Shown here one piece after another: positions 43,705 to 53,599 of a stretch of 64,000 bases of DNA. This DNA is from Mesorhizobium sp. LHD-90 (GTDB lineage: Bacteria > Pseudomonadota > Alphaproteobacteria > Rhizobiales > Rhizobiaceae). Positions within the stretch are counted from its first letter, which is position 1. Every line of letters starts with the position of its first letter. The notes below the pieces were generated by a model. It saw only the letters and a program-made list of their open reading frames with translations, made no database searches and had not been told where the DNA came from. The stretch is from contig NZ_JAVFVV010000015.1 of the NCBI RefSeq assembly GCF_030929505.1, forward strand, positions 62,001 through 126,000. Direction: 5' to 3'. The position numbers and the translations under genes are program-made.

Positions 43705-44688
43705 TCAGGCTTGTGCCTCTGGCCCTGCCTCGCCGCCGCTGCCGACCTTGCGCACCAGCGCCGCCGTGGCGAGCAGTGACGCCATGTCGGCGATGATCGG
43801 CTCGACATGCGCCTTGTAGTCCAGCGGCTCGGAAATCGGCGGCAGTTCGAAGAAGTTCTTCGGCGTCGGCAGCAGCAGGAAACCGTCGCCGCCGCGCAGC
43901 GCCACCCGCGCCGGTTCGCCCGGCCAGGCCTCCGCCAGCCATTGCAACGCCCGCGCCAGCCGGCCGCGCACCAGCGTCTCGGCCGCCTCGGTGTTGTCGG
44001 TGCGGAACTCGTAATTCTCGTCGATCGTCGGAATGCCGCTCTCGATCTCGTCAATCGAGGCGCCGAACAGGCCGCGGAAGAAAGGCACCACCTGCTCCGC
44101 CTTGCGCGTCGCCACCAGCAGGCCTGGAAACGGCCTTTCGGTTTCGAAGGCCATGACCACGCCATGGAACAGGGTCGTCTCGCCCGTGCCGATCCTATTC
44201 TTGAAGACGGCTTCGTAGAGTTCGAAGCTGAAGCCGCCATGGGTGCCGGCAAAGACGTCGTCGAAGGTCACGCGGTCGAAATCGCCGACAGTTTCCGGCG
44301 GCAGCCGGTCGAAGGATTCCGGCCGAACACCCCTGCCGTAGCGCAGATTGCCAATGAAGCCGAAAACGATGGGGAGCAGTTTCAAGCGGAACGAATGCTG
44401 CAAATTGGCCACCGGCTTGCGCGCCCACCAATAGAGGATCAAAGCCAGGATGGCGCCAAGAACGTAGAGGAAGACGTGCAGCGTCGACGTCCATTGCTCG
44501 AACGGATCGGCGATGGCATTGAGAAGCAGCGCCAGCAGCCAGACCACGGCGACCAGCAGCACGAGCAACAGCGGTACGCGCCAAAGAACCTTGCGGCGCG
44601 CCGAGACCCGCCCGGCTTCATAGGCCGCGATGTCCCGGCGAATTGCGGCGACCGCGTTTTCGTCCGGCAGGAACTCCTGGGCGTCCAT
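43705..44688 (-). CDS. DUF3137 membrane protein
   Basis: A 327-residue protein with two transmembrane helices near residues 33-58 and 68-90 (LLLVLLVAVVWLLALLLNAIA; VFLYVLGAILALILYWWA). A cytoplasmic domain of the DUF3137 family follows, marked by LPPETVGDFDRVTFDDVFAGTHGGFSFELYEAVF near 134 and FHGVVMAFETERPFPG near 176. The function is unknown. ATG 44688 follows GGGAG; upstream in-frame codons are not family-like. It converges with the coiled-coil gene and is divergent from uvrB. Confidence 0.85.
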   Translation of the reverse strand: MDAQEFLPDENAVAAIRRDIAAYEAGRVSARRKVLWRVPLLLVLLVAVVWLLALLLNAIADPFEQWTSTLHVFLYVLGAILALILYWWARKPVANLQHSFRLKLLPIVFGFIGNLRYGRGVRPESFDRLPPETVGDFDRVTFDDVFAGTHGGFSFELYEAVFKNRIGTGETTLFHGVVMAFETERPFPGLLVATRKAEQVVPFFRGLFGASIDEIESGIPTIDENYEFRTDNTEAAETLVRGRLARALQWLAEAWPGEPARVALRGGDGFLLLPTPKNFFELPPISEPLDYKAHVEPIIADMASLLATAALVRKVGSGGEAGPEAQA

Positions 44689-44903
44689 GAAACCGCTCCC
44701 GTGATCCTGTGCATCTTTTGGCGATCCCGGCCGGCTTTGCAAGCAGCGGCGAACAGGGCGTCGCCAGCGCGCCGTGGCGCGGCGGCGGACGTGACCGGAC
44801 CGTAGCCTCCTCCTGACACCCTCGTGTCAGGATTTGTCTGCCGCTTCGCGCGGTTTCCACCGCCGCTCTTCCCATTCGCGCGGACTCTGCCTAGATTCGG
44901 CCC

Positions 44904-47900
44904 ATGGCCAGATCTCCCGACAAGAAAACCCCGGCGGCGAAGGACGACGGTTACCGCAAGCGTGGCAACCCGCTTTCGGATTACCTCGACGCGTCCGAAC
45001 CCTTGCATCGCGGCGGCTTCGAGGAAGCGCCACAGACCGGGTTTGAAGGCGCGCCGCTGGCCGGCCCGGTGTCCGACTGGGCGCGGCAGATCGAGATGGA
45101 AGCCGAGCTGCAGCCGAAAGCCAAGGCACCGAAGAAGGTGCCCGAACGCTCGTCCGCCCCGACCAAGACGGCGCGCGGCACCTCGATGGGCGGCGCCGCC
45201 AGCGCGCGCGAGCGCGCCGCCGCCGGCCTCAACCCTATCCCCGGCCTCGACATCAGCCTGGAGGACGCCGAGGCGCTGCCGAAGAGCGGCGTAACCGCCA
45301 CCGTCGAGGCGCTGTCGGCACTGATCGAGAGCGGCAACCCGCTGCACAAGAACGGCCAGATCTGGACGCCGCACCGCCCTGCCCGCCCGGAAAAGTCGGA
45401 AGGCGGCATCACCATCCAGATGGTCTCGGATTTCCAGCCGGCCGGCGACCAGCCGACCGCAATCAAGGATCTCGTCGAGGGCGTCGACAATGCCGACCGT
45501 ACGCAGGTGCTGCTCGGCGTCACCGGCTCCGGCAAGACGTTCACCATGGCCAAGGTGATCGAGGAGACGCAGCGCCCGGCCCTCATCCTGGCGCCCAACA
45601 AGACTCTGGCCGCGCAGCTCTATTCCGAGTTCAAGAAATTCTTCCCGGACAACGCGGTCGAGTATTTCGTCTCCTACTACGACTATTACCAGCCGGAGGC
45701 CTACGTCCCGCGCACCGACACCTACATCGAGAAGGAAAGCTCCATCAACGAGCAGATCGACCGCATGCGCCATTCGGCGACGCGCTCGCTGCTGGAGCGC
45801 GACGACGTCATCATCGTCGCCTCTGTCTCCTGCATCTACGGTATCGGCTCGGTCGAGACCTATACGGCGATGACCTTCCAGATGACGGTCGGCGACCGCA
45901 TCGACCAGCGCCAGCTTCTCGCCGACCTTGTGGCGCAACAATACAAGCGGCAGGACATCAACTTCGTGCGCGGCTCGTTCCGGGTCCGCGGCGACACGAT
46001 CGAACTGTTCCCCGCCCACCTTGAGGACCGCGCCTGGCGCGTCACTCTGTTCGGCGACGAGATCGAATCGATCACCGAATTCGACCCGCTGACCGGCCAG
46101 AAGACCGGCGACCTGAAGAGCGTGAAGATCTACGCCAACTCGCACTACGTGACGCCGCGGCCGACCTTGAATCAAGCTATCAAGTCCATCAAGGAAGAGT
46201 TGCAGTACCGCCTGCAAGAGCTTGAAAAGGCTGGACGCCTGTTGGAGGCGCAACGGCTGGAGCAGCGCACGCGCTTCGACCTGGAGATGCTGGAGGCGAC
46301 CGGCTCCTGCGCCGGCATCGAGAACTATTCGCGCTATCTGACCGGCCGCATGCCTGGCGATCCGCCGCCGACCTTGTTCGAATATGTGCCCGACAACGCG
46401 CTGATCTTCATCGACGAGAGCCACGTCACCGTGCCGCAGATCGGCGGCATGTATCGCGGCGACTTCCGGCGCAAGGCGACGCTGGCGGAATATGGATTCC
46501 GCCTACCCTCCTGCATGGACAACCGGCCGCTGCGCTTCGAGGAATGGGACGCCATGCGCCCGCTTTCCGTCGCCGTTTCGGCAACGCCGGGCGGCTGGGA
46601 GATGGAGCAGGCCGGCGGCGTGTTCGCCGAGCAGGTCATCCGCCCGACCGGCCTGATCGACCCGCCGGTTGAGGTGCGTCCGGCAAAGAGCCAGGTCGAC
46701 GATGTCTTGGGCGAGATCCGCGAGACGACGGCGAAGGGCTATCGCACGCTGGTGACGGTGCTGACCAAGCGCATGGCGGAGGATCTCACCGAGTATCTGC
46801 ACGAGCAGGGCGTACGCGTGCGCTACATGCATTCCGACATCGACACGCTGGAACGCATCGAGATTCTTCGCGATTTGCGGCTCGGGGCTTTTGATGTGCT
46901 GGTCGGCATCAACCTTCTGCGCGAGGGCCTCGACATCCCCGAATGCGGCTTCGTCGCCATCCTTGACGCCGACAAGGAAGGTTTTCTGCGCTCGGAGACT
47001 TCGCTGATCCAGACGATCGGCCGCGCGGCGCGCAACGTCGACGGAAAAGTCATTCTCTACGCCGACACCGTCACCGGCTCGATGGAGCGGGCGATGGCAG
47101 AAACCAACCGCCGCCGCGAAAAGCAGATGGCGTGGAACGAGGCCAACGGCATCACGCCGGAAAGCGTCAAGTCGCGCATCGCCGACATCCTCGACTCGGT
47201 CTACGAGAAGGATCACGTCCGCCCCGACATTTCCGGCTTCGCCGCGAGCGGCGCGATGGTCGGCAACAATCTCAAGGCGCATCTCGAACATCTGGAAAAA
47301 GAGATGCGCAACGCCGCTGCCGACCTCGACTTCGAGCGCGCCGCCCGCCTGCGCGACGAGATCAAGCGGCTGCGCGAGACCGAGCTTGCCATCGCCGACG
47401 ACCCGCTGGCGCGCGAGGCAGAGGGCCTCAGCCCCGTGTCGGGGCGCGAGAAGGGCAAGCACAACAAGGGTGTCGCAAAACACCGCACAGCGGAGGAGCA
47501 GGAGCGATTCCGCAAGCTCGACGCGGCGCGCGCGGCGGAAGCGGCGGAAAAGGCGGCGCGGCCCAACCTGTTCCGCAAGCCGGAGCTCGACGAGATGGGC
47601 CGTGCCGGCGACTATGCCACGCCCGCCAAGGGCAAGTCGCTGTTCGCAAAACCGTCGATCGACGACATGGGTCCCGGCACCGACATGACAACCCCGGCCG
47701 GCGCCGTGTCGCGCTCCCTGTTCAAGAAGCAGTCGCATGCCGAGGCGCACGGCTCCGATTACGGCGTTCCGGACGACGGCGGAAAGTCGCTCTTCCGCAA
47801 GAACACCCTCGACGAGATGACGGTGCGCCGCACTGAAAAACCGGTCGACAGCGTCAAGCCGGTGAAGCGCGAGAAGATCGGCATCGGCAGCTACGAGGAG

Positions 47901-47960
47901 CCTGCCGACGAACGGGCGCACGGACGTCGGCCGAAGAAGAGCGGCCGGCCGGGACACTGA
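44904..47960 (+). CDS. uvrB: Excinuclease ABC subunit B with long N- and C-terminal extensions
   Basis: A 1018-residue UvrB; E. coli UvrB has 673. The core starts near residue 170 ([21 protein letters not shown]). Walker A GVTGSGKT is near 205, the beta-hairpin with [22 protein letters not shown] near 255-275, the DESH box near 510, helicase motif [12 protein letters not shown] near 705, and the UVR domain that binds UvrC ([27 protein letters not shown]) near 795. The N-terminal 165 residues are Lys/Pro/Ala-rich. The C-terminal 190 carry four degenerate repeats of the type SLFxKxxLDEM. The protein loads onto damaged DNA with UvrA and positions UvrC. Confidence 0.97.
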   Translation: MARSPDKKTPAAKDDGYRKRGNPLSDYLDASEPLHRGGFEEAPQTGFEGAPLAGPVSDWARQIEMEAELQPKAKAPKKVPERSSAPTKTARGTSMGGAASARERAAAGLNPIPGLDISLEDAEALPKSGVTATVEALSALIESGNPLHKNGQIWTPHRPARPEKSEGGITIQMVSDFQPAGDQPTAIKDLVEGVDNADRTQVLLGVTGSGKTFTMAKVIEETQRPALILAPNKTLAAQLYSEFKKFFPDNAVEYFVSYYDYYQPEAYVPRTDTYIEKESSINEQIDRMRHSATRSLLERDDVIIVASVSCIYGIGSVETYTAMTFQMTVGDRIDQRQLLADLVAQQYKRQDINFVRGSFRVRGDTIELFPAHLEDRAWRVTLFGDEIESITEFDPLTGQKTGDLKSVKIYANSHYVTPRPTLNQAIKSIKEELQYRLQELEKAGRLLEAQRLEQRTRFDLEMLEATGSCAGIENYSRYLTGRMPGDPPPTLFEYVPDNALIFIDESHVTVPQIGGMYRGDFRRKATLAEYGFRLPSCMDNRPLRFEEWDAMRPLSVAVSATPGGWEMEQAGGVFAEQVIRPTGLIDPPVEVRPAKSQVDDVLGEIRETTAKGYRTLVTVLTKRMAEDLTEYLHEQGVRVRYMHSDIDTLERIEILRDLRLGAFDVLVGINLLREGLDIPECGFVAILDADKEGFLRSETSLIQTIGRAARNVDGKVILYADTVTGSMERAMAETNRRREKQMAWNEANGITPESVKSRIADILDSVYEKDHVRPDISGFAASGAMVGNNLKAHLEHLEKEMRNAAADLDFERAARLRDEIKRLRETELAIADDPLAREAEGLSPVSGREKGKHNKGVAKHRTAEEQERFRKLDAARAAEAAEKAARPNLFRKPELDEMGRAGDYATPAKGKSLFAKPSIDDMGPGTDMTTPAGAVSRSLFKKQSHAEAHGSDYGVPDDGGKSLFRKNTLDEMTVRRTEKPVDSVKPVKREKIGIGSYEEPADERAHGRRPKKSGRPGH

Positions 47961-47978
47961 GGGCGCTACGGCACCCCT

Positions 47979-48218
47979 TCATCGGCCATCCTGCCGTCCA
48001 TTGCGAACCAGCCAATCGACGTTGCCGCGCGAGACGCCGATATCCTTGAACAGCGTGTAGTCATAGGCGCCAAGCTGTCGCGCGGCTTTCCACGAGCGCA
48101 ACGAGTGGGCCAAGCCTTCAAGCATTTCCCGGCCGCGGAACCCCCAAAAGCCCAGCATTTCGGCGGCCCGTGGGCTCGACGAGGCTCGACCGATGTCGAC
48201 AAACATCCTGTCCGTCAT
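47979..48218 (-). CDS. DUF1127-type small protein
   Basis: A 79-residue protein. Its C-terminal part (LRSWKAARQLGAYDYTLFKDIGVSRGNVDWLVRNG) is the DUF1127 motif, in which a basic helix precedes a conserved D-I-G-V-S-R turn. Proteins of this family in alphaproteobacteria bind RNA or take part in phosphate and stress metabolism. The start at 48218 has GGAG six bases upstream, better than the ATG at 48230. It is transcribed away from a LysR gene, which often regulates such neighbours. Confidence 0.82.
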   Translation of the reverse strand: MTDRMFVDIGRASSSPRAAEMLGFWGFRGREMLEGLAHSLRSWKAARQLGAYDYTLFKDIGVSRGNVDWLVRNGRQDGR

Positions 48219-48260
48219 GGCACGCTCCATCGCTATTGGATGGATGGAACCTACCTGCCG

Positions 48261-48274
48261 CCGTTGAATAACGG
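48261..48274. promoter_or_regulatory. Palindrome between the DUF1127 and LysR genes
   Basis: CCGTT-N4-AACGG lies in the 123-base divergent gap. LysR proteins bind short interrupted palindromes, so this is a candidate site for the regulator at 48342 acting on both genes. Confidence 0.45.
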
Positions 48275-48341
48275 AAACGAATGTGTATGATGTTGGCGAT
48301 TACGATTCCTTATAGAGGCCGACGATAGCAGTCTGGTAGCC

Positions 48342-49214
48342 ATGCCCCGTAACATCGACATCTCCCTGCTCCGCGCCTTTGTTGCCGTGGCCGAGACCGG
48401 CGGCATGACCAAGTCGGCAAAGCTTCTCAATCTCACTCAAGCCGCGATCAGCCAGCAGGTGAAGCGGCTTGAGGAAAGCTTCGGATGCCTGCTTTTCGAG
48501 CGCGACCGTGCGGGAATGCGGCTGACGCCGAGCGGCGAGCGCCTGCTTGCGCAGGCACGACGCCTCCTGCACAACAACGACGAGGTTTGGGCGATGATGA
48601 CCGCGCCGGAATTTGCCGGCGAGGTGCGCCTCGGTATGCCTTCCGACATCGTCCGCGCCTATGGCACGCCGGTGTTAAAGCGCTTCGACCAAGCGTGGCC
48701 GCGCGTGCGGGTGTCGATCATCTGCGACACCAGCGGTCGGCTGCTGGAAAAACTGGACAGAGGCGAGGTTGATCTGACCTTCACGGTGCAGAAGACATGT
48801 TTCCCGCATGGCGAGGCGCTGCTCTCGGACCCGCTGGTCTGGGCCGGCGCGCGCGGCGGCCACGCCCATGAGCGCAACCCACTGCCCATATCAACCGGCG
48901 ACGATACTTGTCCGCATCGGCCCGAAGCGTTGCGCGCGCTGGCGGCCGTGGGGCGCGATTGGCGATCCGTCTGCGAGGTCAGCAGTTTTGAGCCGATCTG
49001 CGCCACCGTGGAGGCTGACATCGCCGTCGCGCCGATGCTGGCCTCGACCGTGCCTTCCAACCTACAGATTCTGGGCGAACGCAGCGGTCTGCCCGACCTG
49101 CCTCCCTTCACGATCAACCTGTATCTGCCCCGCGCCGGAGCCGGCGACATCGCACTGGAACTGGCCAGCCATATCAGGGATCAACTCGGCAGCGGCATTC
49201 AGCGCGCGGCGTAG
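48342..49214 (+). CDS. LysR-type transcriptional regulator
   Basis: A 290-residue LysR protein. The DNA-binding part is RAFVAVAETGGMTKSAKLLNLTQAAISQQVKRLEESFGCLLFERD at residues about 11-55. The effector domain runs from GEVRLGMPSDIVRAYGTPVLKRF near 93. Three Cys lie in the effector domain. Divergent from the DUF1127 gene, it is likely the regulator of that gene; LysR/DUF1127 pairs recur in rhizobia (recall). The ligand is unknown. Confidence 0.92.
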   Translation: MPRNIDISLLRAFVAVAETGGMTKSAKLLNLTQAAISQQVKRLEESFGCLLFERDRAGMRLTPSGERLLAQARRLLHNNDEVWAMMTAPEFAGEVRLGMPSDIVRAYGTPVLKRFDQAWPRVRVSIICDTSGRLLEKLDRGEVDLTFTVQKTCFPHGEALLSDPLVWAGARGGHAHERNPLPISTGDDTCPHRPEALRALAAVGRDWRSVCEVSSFEPICATVEADIAVAPMLASTVPSNLQILGERSGLPDLPPFTINLYLPRAGAGDIALELASHIRDQLGSGIQRAA

Positions 49215-49358
49215 GCGAGCGCGTTGCGACGTGTGGGATTGACTGCAAGACAGTGAGATTGCACTTCAACGTCCTGTACAACACGATGTGACCAGCCTCG
49301 GCATGTATTGCGGCCGGCCGTCCTTGCGCGCCCGCTCCCGTCCTGACATTAGTCGCCG

Positions 49359-50381
49359 ATGCGATCAGACGCCGCTACGACGACTGCCGGCCACGCAAAA
49401 GCGTGGCCGAAAATTCTTTCCGCCTATGCCAGGCCGCACCGGGGCCGCAGCGCCTTCGAACTGGCCGTCACTCTCCTCCCTTTCTGCGGCCTGTGGGCGC
49501 TCGCATGGGCTTGCGTTCATTACGGCTGGTGGATCGGCCTGGTTCTCACCGTACCTGCCGCAGGCTTCCTGCTAAGGCTGTTCATGATCCAGCATGATTG
49601 TGGTCACCGCTCCTTCTTCGCGCACCGCCATGGCGACGACTGGACCGGCCGGGCGATCGGCGTGCTGACGCTGACGCCCTACGACTACTGGCGCCGTGCC
49701 CATGCGGAGCATCATGCCTCCGCCGGCAACCTCGACCGCCGCGGCGTCGGCGACATAACCACGCTGACCATCGCTGAATATCGCGCGCTGTCGTGGTGGG
49801 GCAGGCTCGGATACCGGCTCTACCGCAATCCCCTCGTGATGTTCGGCATCGGCCCTATCTGGCTATTCCTGCTCAAGCAGCGGCTGCCCATCGGCATGAT
49901 GCGCGGCAGTCTCGAGCCATGGGTATCCACGATGGCGACCAATGCCGCGATTGCCCTCATTGCCGGCGGGCTGATCTGGCTGGTCGGCCCGTGGCCGTTC
50001 CTCGCCGTGCATATGCCGATCGTCATCCTGGCGGGCGCGGCCGGAATCTGGCTGTTCTACGTTCAGCACCAGTTCGAGGACACCCGTTGGGACCATGATC
50101 CGGACTGGAAATTCCAGGATGCGGCCCTGCACGGCTCATCCTATTATCATTTGCCTGGCATGCTGCGCTGGCTCACCGGCAATATCGGCGTCCATCACGT
50201 CCATCATCTGTCGAGCCGCGTTCCGTGCTACCGGCTTCCGGAAGTGATGCGCGATCACCCGGAACTCAGCCAAATCGGCCGCATCACCCCGCTCGCCAGC
50301 CTGCAATGCGTGAAGCTGGTGTTGTGGTGCGAAACCCGGCGCAAACTGGTTTCCTTCCGCGAGGCGCAAGCCATCGCCTGA
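49359..50381 (+). CDS. Membrane fatty acid desaturase (delta-12/omega-6 type)
   Basis: A 340-residue di-iron membrane desaturase. The three His boxes are intact: HDCGH near residue 79, HAEHH near 114 and HHVHH near 279. Four or more hydrophobic helices lie between them (LLPFCGLWALAWACVHYGWWIGLVLTVPAAGFLL; NAAIALIAGGLIWLVGPWPFLAVHMPIVILAGAAGIWLF). It inserts a double bond into membrane lipid acyl chains with oxygen and an electron donor such as ferredoxin, usually for cold or membrane adaptation. The start at 49359 has no strong ribosome site but fits the family length. Confidence 0.9.
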   Translation: MRSDAATTTAGHAKAWPKILSAYARPHRGRSAFELAVTLLPFCGLWALAWACVHYGWWIGLVLTVPAAGFLLRLFMIQHDCGHRSFFAHRHGDDWTGRAIGVLTLTPYDYWRRAHAEHHASAGNLDRRGVGDITTLTIAEYRALSWWGRLGYRLYRNPLVMFGIGPIWLFLLKQRLPIGMMRGSLEPWVSTMATNAAIALIAGGLIWLVGPWPFLAVHMPIVILAGAAGIWLFYVQHQFEDTRWDHDPDWKFQDAALHGSSYYHLPGMLRWLTGNIGVHHVHHLSSRVPCYRLPEVMRDHPELSQIGRITPLASLQCVKLVLWCETRRKLVSFREAQAIA

Positions 50382-50431
50382 CCTGCCACCTATGCTCGTG
50401 AGAGGTCATTCGTTACGACGAAAGTCGGCTC

Positions 50432-50680
50432 TCAGGCCCCGACAGCATCCAGGCCGGCGCTGACCAGATTGAGTGGCAACCGCCTGCCGTCGCGCCAAGT
50501 GGATTTGATCCCGAAAGCGATGCGCGTGCGGCGCTCGTCAACACTGGCGCCAAGGCCGAGTTCGGCGCAGACCGCCTCGATGGCACGCTCGATCTCGGCA
50601 CGTTCCACTGGGTCGAGAACCATGTCGCGCTCGATCGAATCGGCGTCGAGGCTCTTGGGCACAGTCGGATAACGGATCAT
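50432..50680 (-). CDS. Small conserved-type hypothetical protein
   Basis: An 82-residue mixed-charge protein (VPKSLDADSIERDMVLDPVERAEIERAIEAVCAELGLG...) with a predicted helix in the middle and a basic segment GIKSTWRDGRRLP. AAGGAGG lies seven bases before the ATG, a very strong ribosome site. No family recognised. The ATG overlaps by four bases (ATGA) the stop of a possible 44-70-codon frame upstream, which hints at translational coupling. Confidence 0.65.
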   Translation of the reverse strand: MIRYPTVPKSLDADSIERDMVLDPVERAEIERAIEAVCAELGLGASVDERRTRIAFGIKSTWRDGRRLPLNLVSAGLDAVGA

Positions 50681-50811
50681 TGTCGAGCCTCCTTCCTGTT
50701 TCGGCGTTGCGTTTCCTCCCCAAGCTGCTCTCCGGCCGCCTTACCTATAGGGAACTCCGTGATTCGGGATTCAGGAAGACCTCGAAAATCACTTTTTATG
50801 AATTTCTGCAT
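50677..50811 (-). CDS. Possible very small ORF coupled to the 82-residue gene
   Basis: A 44-codon frame (MQKFIKSDFRGLPESRITEF...) ends in TGA that overlaps the ATG of the next gene, and the downstream gene's AAGGAGG sits within its last codons. It is more AT-rich than its surroundings. There is no clear ribosome site of its own and no recognised family, so it is only a candidate; the in-frame region extends to 50889. Confidence 0.28.
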   Translation of the reverse strand: MQKFIKSDFRGLPESRITEFPIGKAAGEQLGEETQRRNRKEARQ

Positions 50812-50986
50812 TTTTTCGTGATCGCAAGCTTCGTCAGTTCCGGCTGGCGGCGCCGAAATCGTTGCCAGGGCAGCCTTGCGGCGGCGCATCTGGCACTTCC
50901 GTCACCGTCTCGCGATCGAGGATCGGCAGCGGCTTGGACTAAAGAGCGAACACGCGCGGTCCAGGATCGGAGCGCGGGACCGCCGG
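50812..50986. other. Intergenic region before ribokinase
   Basis: Non-coding. The AT-rich part near 50785-50830 may carry the promoter for the small minus-strand gene(s). No other signal was recognised. Confidence 0.35.
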
Positions 50987-51895
50987 TCAGCTCGGTCTGA
51001 GCGCCCCGTCGACTTCTGCGTGGAGCGGGATCGACGGCTGCGCGCCATGTTTTGTGCAGGCGAGCGAGCCTGCGGCCGCGGCGCGCGCAAGCGCCCGGTC
51101 GAGCGGCAAGCCGTCCGACAAGCTGGCGGCGAGATAGCCGCAGAACGTGTCCCCCGCGCCGACCGTATCGACCGGCGTAACCTTCAGAGCCGGGACGCGA
51201 AGTTCCCGGCCTGCCTCAACGGCGATGACGCCGTCGCCGCCCAATGTCACGACGATGGCGCGGCCGGTCTGTTTCGCAAAGGCGCGCATGCGTTCTTGCC
51301 GCGTGTCGCCTGCGAGCCCCAGCGCCTCCGCATAGAGGTCGAACTCCGTCTCGTTGGCGACTACGTGATCGGCCTTTGCCAGTAAATGCGCGGCTTCCGG
51401 GCGGAACGGCGCGGTGTTGAGGATAGACCGCGCGGCGGCTTTCCGCGCAGCGTCGAGCGCACCTTCGACCGTCTCCAGCGGCACCTCGTTCTGTAGCAGC
51501 ACGACGTCGCCCTTGCGGAAATCGGCCTTGGCGAGATCGCCCGGCAGCAGCGTGCCGTTGGCGCCGGCCACGATGACGATGACGTTTTCGCCGTGGCGGT
51601 CGACGAAGATCAGCGCCACGCCGGTGGCGGCGGCGGCTTCGCGCACGCCGGCGAGGTCGACCTTGCCCTCTTTCAGCAGCGCCAGCGCCTCGCCGGCAAA
51701 GGCATCCTTGCCAACGGCGCCGACCATGCGAACCTTGCCGCCGGCCCGCGCCGCCGCCAGCGCCTGGTTGGCGCCCTTGCCGCCCGGCGCGGTGCGGAAG
51801 GTCGAGCCCGGCACGGTCTCGCCAGGCGCCGGCAGGCGCTCGACATTGGCGATGAGATCGAGGTTGATCGAACCGACGACGATGATCAAGGACAC
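50987..51895 (-). CDS. rbsK: Ribokinase
   Basis: A 302-residue PfkB-type sugar kinase. GSINLDLIANVERLPAPGETVPG at residues 8-30 and GGKGANQALAAARAG near 38 bind the sugar. The second PfkB signature DTVGAGDTFCGYLAASLSDG near 242 holds the catalytic Asp and the anion hole. It phosphorylates ribose to ribose 5-phosphate. No rbs transporter genes are next to it. The ATG at 51895 fits the family start exactly. Confidence 0.92.
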   Translation of the reverse strand: MSLIIVVGSINLDLIANVERLPAPGETVPGSTFRTAPGGKGANQALAAARAGGKVRMVGAVGKDAFAGEALALLKEGKVDLAGVREAAAATGVALIFVDRHGENVIVIVAGANGTLLPGDLAKADFRKGDVVLLQNEVPLETVEGALDAARKAAARSILNTAPFRPEAAHLLAKADHVVANETEFDLYAEALGLAGDTRQERMRAFAKQTGRAIVVTLGGDGVIAVEAGRELRVPALKVTPVDTVGAGDTFCGYLAASLSDGLPLDRALARAAAAGSLACTKHGAQPSIPLHAEVDGALRPS

Positions 51896-52188
51896 TGCTC
51901 CCGCTTTCTTTTCAGAGCTTTAGCGTGTCGGCGCGAGGTTGCAAACATGGCGTTGCGGAAGCGGTGATCGCCGGGCTTTGCCTCAACCTGTTCGGGCCGC
52001 GACTGCTCCGCTTTCGCAGCGCGTGAAGTCCGGAAGATCGCACGATTTCAATAGCTTGCTGCGATGGCATCGGCAAAAGACCGCGATGGACTTCATTCCG
52101 ACCCCGGCTTTTGCGGCTTTGCACTGCCTTTTGACCGCTTCGGGCTTGCCGCGACACGCAAATCGCTTCGCGGCAAGAGGCCGAAAAA
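51896..52188. other. Intergenic region
   Basis: About 290 bases between two minus-strand genes. Nothing convincing was seen; it should carry the ribokinase promoter. Confidence 0.4.
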
Positions 52189-53112
52189 TCAGGCTGCGGG
52201 TTTGCCGCCGAGCTGGCCGGCCTCCCAGCCAAGAATCGCCCGCTTGCGGGTCAGCCCCCAATGGTAGCCGGTAAGCGCGCCCGACTTTCCGAGCGCCCGG
52301 TGGCAAGGCACCACGAAGGACAGCGGGTTGGCGCCGATGGCAGCACCGACCGCCCGCGAGGCGCCCGGCCGGCCGATCTCCGAAGCGATGGAGGAATAGC
52401 TGCGCGCCTTGCCCATCGGGATCTTCAGCAATGCCTCCCAGACGCTGACCTGGAAGTCGGTGCCGATCATGACGACCCGCAGCGGCTGGTCGTTGCGCCA
52501 GCGGGCCGGATCGAAGATGCGCGCGGCATAGGGCGCGGTGGCCGACATGTCCTCGACATAGGTCGCGTTCGGCCAGCGGCCGCTCATGTCGGCGAAGGCC
52601 GCCCGCTCCTCGCCCGGATCGTTGAAGGAGAGCCCCGCCAGCCCCCGGTCGGTGACCATGATCAGCGCGATGCCGAAAGGCGAGATGTGATAGCCGTAGC
52701 GGATAGTGAGGCCTTCGCCGCGCGTCTTGTAATCGCCGGGCGACATCGCCTCATGGGTGACGAACAGATCGTGCAGCCGGCCGGGACCGGACATGCCGAG
52801 TTCGTAGGAGGTCTCCAAGAGCGGCATGCCGTCGTCCAGCAGTTTTCGCGCATGATCCAAGGTGACGGCCTGGAGAAAAGCCTTGGGCGACAGGCCGGCC
52901 CAGCGGGTGAACAGCTTTTGCAGGCCGGTCGGCGTCTCGCCCACATCGTCGGCCAGCGCCTCCAGCGACGGCTGGTCGCGATAGTCGAGGCTGATCTTTT
53001 CGATGACCCGGCAGACGGTCGAATAGTCGCCACCCTCGGGCGTGATCTCGCGTTGCAGGACGGGCGCAGGTTTGAGCGACATGGCGGTATTCATAGCGGG
53101 ATGAGCGTTCAT
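52189..53112 (-). CDS. Ada-like bifunctional AraC regulator / methylated-DNA cysteine methyltransferase
   Basis: A 307-residue protein. An AraC-type helix-turn-helix domain occupies residues about 25-125 (LEALADDVGETPTGLQKLFTRWAGLSPKAFLQAVTLDHARKLL). The O6-alkylguanine methyltransferase part follows, with DFQVSVWEALLKIPMGKARSYSSIA near 215 and the acceptor motif PCHR with Cys270. Unlike E. coli Ada it lacks the N-terminal zinc domain with the phosphotriester Cys, so it may repair alkyl guanine and regulate without that switch. ATG 53112 follows AGGAGAAG. Confidence 0.9.
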   Translation of the reverse strand: MNAHPAMNTAMSLKPAPVLQREITPEGGDYSTVCRVIEKISLDYRDQPSLEALADDVGETPTGLQKLFTRWAGLSPKAFLQAVTLDHARKLLDDGMPLLETSYELGMSGPGRLHDLFVTHEAMSPGDYKTRGEGLTIRYGYHISPFGIALIMVTDRGLAGLSFNDPGEERAAFADMSGRWPNATYVEDMSATAPYAARIFDPARWRNDQPLRVVMIGTDFQVSVWEALLKIPMGKARSYSSIASEIGRPGASRAVGAAIGANPLSFVVPCHRALGKSGALTGYHWGLTRKRAILGWEAGQLGGKPAA

Positions 53113-53216
53113 GGCAATCTTCTCCTTGGCCCCGAATATCGGGCCGAAAGAGGCGCCAAACCACCCGAAACCTGACTTTGTGGAAGGTTTTTGGAGGCGC
53201 CTGCGACGCGCCGCCG

Positions 53217-53501
53217 CTACGCCGCAAGCAGCCGGCGCATTTCCTCCTCGAAGTCGAAGCACAGTTGCCTTGCCTCGTCCTCGGGCAGCCAGAGCACCAT
53301 TTGCGGCACGATCTTGCGGTACAGCCGCAGGCTGTCTTCGTCCCACGGCACGGTCTTGGCCGCCCGTGCCTCCGCGATCAGCCGGCCGACATGGGCGCGC
53401 ACACGGTCGGGATCACCGTAATAGTAGACGGTCGGCGCGTCCTCGTCGAAGAGTTCGGGCTCGTCCGCGCCGAAAAGATCGAGCTGGTTCCTGCTGGCCA
53501 T
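53217..53501 (-). CDS. Conserved-type hypothetical protein
   Basis: A 94-residue acidic protein (NQLDLFGADEPELFDEDAPTVYYYGDPDRVRAHVGRLIAEARAAKTVPWDEDSLRLYRKIVPQMVLWLPEDEARQLCFDFEEEMRRLLAA). The sequence has regular charge patterns and one Cys and looks like a real rhizobial protein, but no domain is known to me. It lies 104 bases upstream of the Ada-like gene in the same direction and might be co-transcribed. The start ATG at 53501 is the first in frame. Confidence 0.72.
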   Translation of the reverse strand: MASRNQLDLFGADEPELFDEDAPTVYYYGDPDRVRAHVGRLIAEARAAKTVPWDEDSLRLYRKIVPQMVLWLPEDEARQLCFDFEEEMRRLLAA

Positions 53502-53599
53502 GGTTTTACCGGGTACGATTCGTACCCCACTATGGCCCAGCCAAATCGGCTACACGATGGCGCGTTGCCGGCTTATCCCCGCTTTCCCGACAGTTCCTG

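Noticed and set aside
44439-46424. A 661-codon minus-strand frame across uvrB and the DUF3137 gene
   Set aside because: Antisense shadow of uvrB; no domain of its own.
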